64,000 bases of DNA. Source: Enchytraeus crypticus (lineage: Eukaryota; Annelida; Clitellata; Enchytraeida; Enchytraeidae). Below the pieces are notes generated by a model, which was not told where the DNA came from, ran no database searches, and worked only from the letters and a program-made list of their open reading frames with translations. Of this stretch, positions 18,460 to 27,600 are shown piece after piece. The stretch covers positions 1 to 64,000 of the forward strand of contig CAJHZI010000003.1 in the NCBI GenBank assembly GCA_905160935.1, read 5' to 3'. The translations under genes and the position numbers were made by a program. The number at the start of each line of letters is the position of its first letter. The first letter of the stretch is position 1.

Positions 18460-18510
18460 GGAAAAGGCATGATGTCTACATACTGGTTGGAAGCCAGAGA
18501 ACACAATTGA
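18460..18510 (+). CDS. Receptor guanylate cyclase paralogue (left copy), last exon
   Basis: The acceptor TTGCTTGTAG is followed by 16 codons, GKGMMSTYWLEAREHN, and TGA. GKG-x-x-x-TYWL is the near-universal C-terminal motif of receptor guanylate cyclases, and the phase joins exactly to the exon ending at 18063. Confidence 0.88.
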   Translation, partial: GKGMMSTYWLEAREHN

Positions 18511-18639
18511 AGACGTCGCTCTTTGTCATTTCTAAGCAGCCGGAAGTTCCTCAAGTGTAATTAGAACTTAAAGTGCTGCCTAAAGCTGAGAGAAACATGT
18601 AAAGCCTAAACAGAATAGTCTTTTCGTCGACTAAGCTAA

Positions 18640-19090
18640 ACATAGTAAACGTAGACTAAGCTATAGATAGTAGCTATAGACTAAGCTATAGATAGTAGCT
18701 GTAGACTAAGACATAGATAGTAGCTGTAGACTAAGATATAGATAGTAGCTGTAGACTAAGATATAGATAGTAGCTATAGACTAAGATAGATAGTAGCTGT
18801 AGTAAGCATATAGTAGCTTAGAGCTGTAGACTATATAGATAGTAGCTATAGACTAAGCTATAGATAGTAGCTGTAGACTAAGACATAGATAGTAGCTGTA
18901 GACTAAGATATAGATAGTAGCTGTAGACTAAGATATAGATAGTAGCTATAGACTAAGATATAGATAGTAGCTATAGATTAAGCTACATAAAGTAGCTATA
19001 GACTGAGCAATAGATAGTAACTATAGACTAAGCAAAACATGCAGTAGTATTAAAAGATTAATCTATACATATAGTAGTAGTTATAGACTA
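18640..19090. repeat. 25-bp minisatellite with higher-order 172-bp duplication
   Basis: The unit is close to ACTAAGATATAGATAGTAGC plus TGTAG. Variant units occur in the same order twice, offset by 172 bases (the ACATAG variant at 18711 and 18883), so the array grew by copying a multi-unit block. Confidence 0.9.
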
Positions 19091-19297
19091 AGCTATGCAT
19101 ATTAGCTTAATGACTAAGCTTCCGAATTCAGCAGTCAGCGATATTTAGTCGAAACACTATAAAAAAATAATTTCCCTTCCAATGATATATTTCAATATTG
19201 CTTGAAATTAATATTATTGCTAGATTGTGTTTGCAAAACTTCTGAGCTTAGATCTTTTTTTATCTTAGAATTAAAGAATTATTTTTTATTTTAGAAT

Positions 19298-19518
19298 TAA
19301 AATTGGGAAGAAGAGTTGGATAGAACACATTCAAAGGGGGAAGGTCTATTGATAGAGGTCATAGAAGGTAGAATGGAAGGAAAAATAGGCAGGGGCAAGC
19401 CGAGATTAGGTATGTTAGATGATTTAAAGACTCACTCATATGTGGAAATGAAGAGGAAGGCGGAAGACAGAGAAGAGTGGAGGCGTTATATACCATGGAC
19501 CTGCCAGTAGGCAGTGCA
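19298..19518 (+). mobile_element. RTE-like LINE, 3' fragment (ORF C-terminus)
   Basis: It encodes the tail EVIEGRMEGKIGRGKPRLGM ... MKRKAEDREEW and a stop at 19508-19510, then GTGCACTAAGAGAGAG. It is the reference copy in this window for a family with about ten other fragments. An (AG)n tract at 19520-19542 is its 3' tail. Confidence 0.8.
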
Positions 19519-19519
19519 C

Positions 19520-19542
19520 TAAGAGAGAGAGAGAGAGAGAGA
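19520..19542. repeat. (AG)n microsatellite, LINE tail
   Basis: A pure AG tract directly after the LINE 3' end. Confidence 0.9.
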
Positions 19543-19669
19543 ATTAAAGATTTTATAAATGTTTTCTTAGTTGAAAACGATGTTTTTCATTTTTAAAATC
19601 CTTATTAATTTAACTTTTTAAAGTCATCAAATTTGTTATTGGTTTATCATTTAACAATAATAGAAACTT

Positions 19670-19985
19670 TCCTGTGTTGTGTCCGGGTTGCTTGAAGAAT
19701 TAACCAACCGGTGATTGCACGTATCGCAGAAGGCGACTAAAGCACTAAGATGCAAACCGACGTCAGAAATGGCATTCGGTTGGTCATCGCCTAGGCTCCA
19801 GGAATTGCTATAAAAGTGTTAAAGAATAGAAAAGTCTCAAATAGGGGATTGGCTGGTGGTGTGGCGTAAGAAAGAGAGGATTTAAGACAGTCTATTTGTA
19901 TCCCGACCCTGGTTAAACTGGGATTCAAGGGAGATTAATGATGATTATGATGATGATGATAATGATGATGATGATGATGATGTAA
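19670..19985 (+). mobile_element. SINE-like element, GAT-tailed family (copy 1)
   Basis: Begins near TGTCCGGGTTGCTTGAAGAA and ends with CCGACCCTGG, ACTGGGATTCAAGGGAG and a (GAT)n tail at 19938-19983. Relatives lie at 34,770, 42,340, 44,398, 46,370, 51,000 and 55,050. No tRNA boxes were recognised, so its origin (SINE or LINE 3' end) is open. Confidence 0.75.
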
Positions 19986-20477
19986 CAATAATAGAAATTA
20001 AAAACGTATAATCGTAACTAGCAAATAAACAAATAATTAAGAAGAAGAAGGTTACCAAAACAGAGCCTAGGCTCTCTGAGACAGTCAGTATCATCAGTTA
20101 AGAATGACTGGGTGTGTTGATCTGTAGGCCCTAGTGATGTATTCTGTGAGATTTTTATTACTATTATTTTTATATTGCCCTGTGTGATACAGGGTCATAG
20201 ACAGTAAATACGATAAAAGAAAGACTTTGTTTAATTTAGAGAAAGAGTAGACAGAACTATTTAAAATCATTCCTCTACACTTTTGAGGCCGCATTCGCCA
20301 GGCAATATAATAGTGATAATCAAATTCGTTTTTTCTCAAATAAATTGAAATATTGATATTTTACATTAACCACAAAGCAGCTTTGATGTAGGCTTCCATT
20401 TTTCAGTTGGCACTGCTAGTGCGTATAAAGTAGTTGTCTCAATATGATACGTATGGAAAAGGCTAATAAGAACTTGG
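19986..20477. other. Unassigned, no feature seen
   Basis: AT-rich sequence with only short chance reading frames. Confidence 0.4.
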
Positions 20478-21957
20478 TTTATGGGGTCATTCTTTGATTT
20501 TACAAAAGCATTCGACACAGTCGATCACAGTATTTTACTCGATAAACTTTGGCATTATGGGATGCGTGGTATTACTCATACTTGGTTTAAATCATATCTT
20601 TCAGACCGTTCCCAATATGTTGTCGTTGATAATGTTAAATCTACTGTTTTACCGATGAAAATTGGTTTACCCCAAGGATCAGTCTTGGGTCCTATCTTAT
20701 TTTTACTATATATTAATGATATTAAAAATGCCTCTATTGAAGGATGTCTCAAATTATTTGCAGATGATTCAAATACTTTTGTTAATGCCAATAACCTAAC
20801 AGACCTCTACAAAAAGGCTAACTTTGAATTTAAGCGCATTAGCGAATGGAGTAAGGCTAATAAACTAACTATTAACTGCTCCAAATCTGTCCACATGCTC
20901 TTCTACCCATCCCAGTGTAATGAGGATTATATGTTAGCTAATAACCTTTCTGTTACTGTTAATGGAAATGCTCTGTCAAGAGTTAAACTGATTAAGTTTC
21001 TTGGTGTAAATATTGATGATAATTTAACTTTTTGTGAACATATCAAATGTATAACCTCTAAAATCAATAGCATCTGTAGTATGTTATACAGACGCAGAGA
21101 GCTATTGCCTGGAATATGTTTCTTTGCTGTTCAGTAGAATTTCATACGGCCTTATAATTCATGGAAATTATTCGAAAAAAGCACTTCATCCTCTGCATGT
21201 AGCGAATAATAGAGCCCTTAGGATTCTCCAGGTTCAAGACAGACGATATAAAATCTCGTCTGTCTAAAAGCTCCTTTATGAGAACTACAGTACCTTGCCG
21301 ATACATCTGTTGTATAAGTCTATGACTGCCAATATGATTTATAAGTGCTTATATCACGAAGGATGCATGTCAAAAGTTATAAAAGTTTATATCTAATAGA
21401 TATGTTTATATCTAATCTTTTAAATAGCGGCTATCAGACTAGGCTTTCGGTATCCAATTATCTTTCTTTACAGGCGAATCGTTCTAACTTCTCATCTAAT
21501 GTATTTGAAGGATGCTCAATATGGAATGCTATACCTATTGCAATTCGCAACTTAAACTCTTTTAATTCTGTTAAGGTGTCATACAGACTTTTTCTTATGG
21601 AATCTTGGTAATTATTGAATTACTATTTAAAATCTGATATATATTAGATAATCGTATCATATATTATTTTGGGTAATCTATTTACAATCCTAGTGACATA
21701 AACGTAACATGCTACTGTTGTCATGTTTTAGACAAAACTTTTGTGTTTCTTCGATTTCCTTCTTTCTTTGTTTACTGCGGTGGTCAGGTCGACAGGGTAC
21801 TTCAGTACCCTCTCTGATGGCCGTGGTGAGCAAATTTTAGTTTCTGTTTGATGCTACATTTGTTGATTCTCACTTTTGTCTGTTGATTTATCTGTTTTCA
21901 CAATTATTTGTCGGTGTTTGATGAATTTCTAAATAAACATATATACTACTACTACAA
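20478..21957 (+). mobile_element. CR1/jockey-like non-LTR retrotransposon, 5'-truncated and broken
   Basis: The reverse transcriptase begins abruptly inside the palm (FDFTKAFDTVDH), then LPQGSVLGPILFLLYIND and the catalytic FADDSN. The frame is open to 21137, where a frameshift occurs. Continuation in other frames to 21611 gives the usual C-terminal segment (SIWNAIPIAIRNL...F) with at least one internal stop. The 3' untranslated part ends with AATAAACATATATACTACTACTAC near 21957. It lacks the endonuclease half and is dead. Confidence 0.85.
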
Positions 21958-23207
21958 GGTGGCCTCTGTGTTCCAAACATTCGCACTAAATTTAGACCAC
22001 CATTCATTCCCAACTAGCTCAAAGGTATTTGACTAGTATTAGAAGTCTAAATTCTTCGACTGTGGCCATGTCAGTACAGAATATACAATATAATGTCGGT
22101 ATAGAATACAACCCCGCACATATTGTTGATCAGTATGTGTGTAGTTCAAATACAGGGCTCAATCGTCGCTAATATCACTTTCGAGAGATGAAACTGACTG
22201 TGACGGACAGTTACATCAGTCATGTGGATGTTCAAATCCCAAGTAGCATGAGACAGCGAAAGAGCAGCTGGAACGTATGGTTCTTATTTCCATTACATCC
22301 ATTGCATATTAAATATAATAACAAACAAACGTTTTATTCCGCATTTAATAAGAAAATGAATTGTATTATCAAATATAAACAGAACAAAAGTGTGAACTGA
22401 TTATCTTACTAGTAAGCTATTTTATACTATATTAAATAATAATAGCAATAACAGATACCAATCAGTCAGACACTAAGAATTTAATTCTCTTTCAGATTCT
22501 GCACAATCAAGATATCTTCAAATAATTAGTAATAATAAATTTTAATAAATAACCGCTAAAATCATGCTCCTCTGCCTGCCGTAACCTTTTTTAATATACT
22601 TTATTTATTGCTTAAACGTTCCTATAGCTCATCTTTCGTCTCAGAAATAATCAACGTTAACGTTCATAGTTCCTCACACGACCTCGACCAGTCATGGAGA
22701 GAAATTCGACTATACAAAGGCACACATGGACAGACTTAGACACAGACATACAAGCATACAAGGAATAGATAATAGAGACATACGATTAAAATATTGGCAA
22801 TGTAACACTGAACATATATCTAGCTAGTCAATTATAGAATTTATCATAAGGCAATATAAGGAATTACGAGGATAAAGGTGACGTAAACATTTCTGACATT
22901 AGTCGATTTGGCTTCGGTTCAACAGTGCTCGATGTTGTTGCTGACGATAGCTCTCTAATATTTAATTGTTAATATTTAATCAATGTTCATTATAATATAT
23001 TTATTTGGAGTAATATATTAACAAAATTATTAAACATATTTTTAAGTTATAAATTAGTAATTTTAATTTTATTTATATTTCCTTTCAAAGTCGTCAAATT
23101 ATACATGTTGTCCTTAAAAAAGGACAGCATGCGCTGCTAGGTTAAGAAGCGGGCTGTAAATACTGATAGGCTATCCTATACCAATCATCTACTGATACGC
23201 ATTCCTA
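21958..23207. other. Unassigned repeat-rich spacer
   Basis: No gene recognised. One copy of a short dispersed repeat (GTGCTCGATGTTGTTGCTGACGATAGC region, 22908-22955) has relatives at 41,823 and 49,536. Confidence 0.45.
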
Positions 23208-23242
23208 AACCATATGGTTCAGCTTTACTGAACCATATGGTT
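23208..23242. repeat. Perfect 15-bp inverted repeat whose arms are themselves palindromic
   Basis: AACCATATGGTTCAG, spacer CTTTA, CTGAACCATATGGTT. Each arm contains the 12-bp palindrome AACCATATGGTT. Confidence 0.9.
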
Positions 23243-23289
23243 CAGTAGAGCGCCGTCATCTACCTTTGTTTTAGACGCGATCATCTACC

Positions 23290-23395
23290 TCCTTTTTCGA
23301 AAAAGTCACATTCTACGTTGGCCAGAAAGAAACGACCCTGGCATTACCTTATGGCGAGGAACCAGACGTTACATTCGTGTTGATTGATTGATTGA
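23290..23395 (+). mobile_element. LINE 3' end with (TTGA)n tail
   Basis: TTACCTTATGGCGAGGA, CCAGACGTTACATTC and GATTGATTGATT match, in reverse orientation, 39,515-39,575, where the same words precede a (TTGA)n tail. So both are 3' ends of one LINE family. Confidence 0.65.
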
Positions 23396-23853
23396 TTTGT
23401 CAACAAATTTTAAAGCATATCGGTGACAAGAAAAGCACCAGCTGGATTAGAACTCTTCACTTATTGCGCCGCAATGGAACACGTAACCTGTTAATCTACC
23501 GGCAAATCATTTCACGTGGGATAGTTAAGATGATTCAAGGTTTTTCTCAGTTAATGAAAGCAAGAATAAGTTTTGTAGAGATGATGTTTCTCGAATGAAC
23601 TTTTAAGAAGAGCACACAGTAGAGATGTAAAGAGATAGATGAAGAGCTGTATACCGGTGGCTCACAACCGGTAGCTAGCTCACATGACATAGAGTGTTAC
23701 AGTATATTCACTGGAGATCAGCGTCCCCTGTGATAAAGGAACAGACGTTAAAATTTTGAGTTTATTTAGACCTCACCACAACATTATGAGATGATGTCTG
23801 AGGTCCTCCATATACATGTAGATGTGTTAAATGTAAAACCTTATTTAAAGTCA

Positions 23854-23893
<40 letters not shown>

Positions 23894-23906
23894 ATGCATA
23901 TATATA

Positions 23907-23953
<47 letters not shown>

Positions 23954-24487
23954 ATATATATATATACATGTATATATATATAGTGATATGTATATCTCTT
24001 AAGTGGCCGGTCCAAGTTATGTATTAATTTTCAGTCTTCTTTCGCACTATAGAATGAGCACTCCATAGATTAACGAGCCAATCCATTCTAAAGGCACATC
24101 TGAATGTAGCTGGTAGCTTGAAAATAGTACGATTTACAAGGTGGTTAACCGTTTTCTTATTCAGTTCTTACCCAGTTGCCTCCTACGACACGTGCAGTAT
24201 ATGGTTGCTCTATTCCTCAGTGGCCGGGTCCCCCCCAACACAGGTAAAGCTATGCATTGGTCCCCTGTATAGCAATGCAAAATATGAAACCTTATATTTT
24301 ATTGGATAAATATAAATATTTAAATATCCATCAGCGTAAGGTACGCATGGATAATGAGGTTAGTGGATACATGTTTCTTTCCAGGATCAATGCTTATAGG
24401 CTTGATGGTTGTAGGATCTAGACATATAGGCCTGATGGTTGTAGGATCTTGGCTTATAGTCGTGGGGTTTGTATGATTCAGGGATAT
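23396..24487. other. Spacer with long (TA)n tract
   Basis: No gene. (TA)n microsatellite, interrupted, at 23,855-23,988. A GGTTGTAGGATCT-type short direct repeat lies at 24,408-24,480, just past the 3' end copy of the ankyrin gene. Confidence 0.5.
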
Positions 24488-24640
24488 TCCATCACCTCTC
24501 TCTTCTTTACCTCATGTTCACCACTGAACCACGTAGTGAACCAGTTCATCGCCTGCTCTCCATTCATATACGAGTAAAACTTGTCAGTGTTGAAGTATTC
24601 GATGAGACAGTTCCCATGAACTGTCAGACTAAAGTAGTAG
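24488..24640 (-). repeat. Second copy of the 3' coding end of the ankyrin/cGAS-like gene, without membrane anchor
   Basis: On the minus strand it encodes CLIEYFN...KFYSYMNGEQAMNW, then WFSGEHEV and a stop at about 24,483. This matches gene codons at 24,897-25,030 (KFYSYMNGKPAMNW...WFSGEYEV). The copy ends shortly after that point instead of continuing to the hydrophobic tail. It could be an alternative last exon or a leftover of a tandem paralogue. Confidence 0.8.
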
Positions 24641-24690
24641 GGTGACTTTGTGTTGCAGTAATAGCCGTAGTATTCGTATTATTATGATTA

Positions 24691-27600
24691 TTACACGAAG
24701 AATCGCAACAAAAAGATTAATAGAATAGGCATAGGAATTAATATTAATAGAGTTACAGACAGAATGAATTGTTGACAAATAAGATGCAATCTTCTTCGTT
24801 GATTTGTAGGTAGAATGTTTTGCTGCACATTCAGAAGTAGTGAAGAAGAAGTTGTAGTCTCCGCTTTTATGGGTTCTGGATTTAAAGGCCCAGTCACATC
24901 TCTGTCCTTCACCTCATATTCACCACTGAACCACATAGTGAACCAGTTCATCGCTGGCTTTCCATTCATATACGAGTAGAACTTGTCAATGTTGAAGTAT
25001 TCGATGAGACAATTCTCGTGATCTGTCAGCCTGTGCCACCTGTAGCCGTCCTGAGTAACTTCAAATATAGGGTAGAGTAGAAAAGGTTTATTTAGTCGTC
25101 CTTGGTCACGGTCAGCTTTAAGCAAGACAATCAGTGGTTTGTAATATTCAATTTTCTGATGCCACTCACAATTCCAGTGAGGATTTAGAGGTCCCTTCTT
25201 GATACATTTTTCAAATGAGATATCAAGAATTAAATTAACTAAGGGATATGTAATTGCAAGATTAATATTGTTTTGCCTAAAATAATCATCTTCTCGTTTA
25301 AAATGTAGTGGCAAACAGAAGGAAGGCATGAAGAAAGAAGGTAAATAGTCAAGTTTGTGAAAACAGATGAGACAGTTTATCATGCTGTTCAGCCATTGAC
25401 TTACTTGCCGGTCTGTCATAGCTACTGGTCTTACTGGTTTAGTCCAGATTTGTTTTATCTTATTTCTTATTTTAGCAGCCAAGCAAAACAGCATCATCGT
25501 CTTCAGAACATGAGACGAGACTCTGTAATGGCTACGTCTGCTAACTTCTAGAACATTTTCACTGAAGTATTTGCAGATCTTGAAGGCCAATTTAATTGTC
25601 TCAGGACACTCGCGGATGATCTCACTGTCAGCTCTAGCGTGTGAGATGCGCGCATATGAAGATCTTTCTGGAAGCCACGGATGAGTTTTGTGAGGCCTAT
25701 CAAACACTAGGACACAAGGCTTGCTGCGAGATATTCCTGAGAATTGTACAATGGATTCTGAGGATCTGCTGAACTTCAAATGAAAAACGGGAACAATGTC
25801 GACAGATATTTCAGGATAAACTTTTCCTACAACATTCAGTTTTATTGTAAATTGGAGCTTCCTAGAATCACAGGCATAACTGAAATTCTTAGAGTGAAAG
25901 CTCATTTCAAAGTAATGTTCGTTTTCCCAGAAGTTCATATTCTTTAGAACGTTCTTCAAATGTTTCTCAAACTTGTATTTCAGTTCTGAAGTTCTTAACA
26001 ACCCTTGCTGATCACAATAACTCTCAACTTCTTTTTTAATGTCGTCTGCGGGTGTCGACTCTTTTAATCTCACATGAACAAAACCTGGAGGACATTCTGG
26101 TGTCACTAGCATTTCACACATTTGTGAAAATACTTCTAACTCTATATTGAAATCAAATTCGTTACAAAACCCTACCTTTGTATATTCTTTTCCACTACCT
26201 ACCAAATAAACATTTCCATTAAAAATGTATTTTGATGCACTAGAAAACGCAACGAGCCTCTTCATAAACTCAATGAGTTCATCAGTTATCTCAGATGCGA
26301 TGTCGTCACTTTCGCTGAAGAGTGGTTGAAATACTTTGAAGTCATAAATGAAACCATTAATCATAGATACAGTTTCAGGCATGGCTGATGGTCCTACGGA
26401 AAATAACTTGAATGAATTCAGGTATTCAGAGCTAGAGTCATGATTAATGAGAACAGAGAATGAATTATTCTTTATATGATCCGCAAGTATTTCAGAGGCT
26501 CTAATTTCGGCTGACATTCTCTCTACTAAGCTAAGCTTCTCCTCTCGTAATTCAGAATGAGTTTTACAGAATACTTTTTCCACTTCCATGCCATCATTCA
26601 ACCTTGGCTGATAAAAGTCGTTCACATTTAATTCTTCACTCTCACTGGACGATTTTTCATACTTTAGTAATATATCATACATATGACACTCAGTATTTAA
26701 AGCCGCAAGGTGCAGAACAGTTCGACCAAGTCTGTCTCTCATGGTCATGACTTCTTTTATCAGGTCACTATCAACATTTAATCGCTCAAAGCATCCAAAA
26801 CTCTTTGTATTGCCATACCTTGCCAAGTAATGCAGCGGGGTTTGTCCAAAATTGTCAACTTGTTTGATGAGATCGTGGAGAAATGACCTGGGTAGCTTCG
26901 TTAAATAAACTGCGACTTTAGCAGATGAATCTAATCCCAATGTTATAAATTCAATGAAAGGGAAAACATGTAAAATATTTCTACCAAGTGTGTCAACAGC
27001 GAAGCTCTTGCAATTCTTCATAAAGCAAACTGTATTCATAATATTATCCTTTTTAGATTCAAAGCATACACGATGATTGCATGATGAAATTTGCATGTTC
27101 TCAGTCATTATGAACAGATATCTAATTAAATATGAAACTCGGCAAATTTCGGAGCATTCATAAATACACTCTTTATGTATCATTTCTTCATGCAGAGACC
27201 TATTTCGGCAATAGTCAAGATCATTTGATTGCATTAGTAGACAAACTCTGCATGATTCGGGTATTGACAGGTTAAATTCCTTTAATTTAGCCATACATTC
27301 CGAGCAAAAGTACTGATATTCGAATATTTGCCTGTCTAGTTTTAGAATAGACGAAAAATCCACATGTTGTTTCAATACGTTTGCTGCATAATATAGCAAA
27401 TCTTGATATGGTTCATAATCGGTTAACGAAACGTTTCCAGACAATGTTATACCTACGACTTTACAAAGTAAGTTAATACGCTGCTGATTTGTCAAATATA
27501 AATGTGTTCCAAAATCATTTAACAGAATATTCAACACCTCCTCAATATTATTGAAATGAAGAATCCTATCCAATATTTCTTCCAAAGTAGACTTCTTTGA

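Noticed and set aside
18640..19090. CRISPR-like array
   Set aside because: Units are contiguous without spacers and the DNA is animal; it is a minisatellite.
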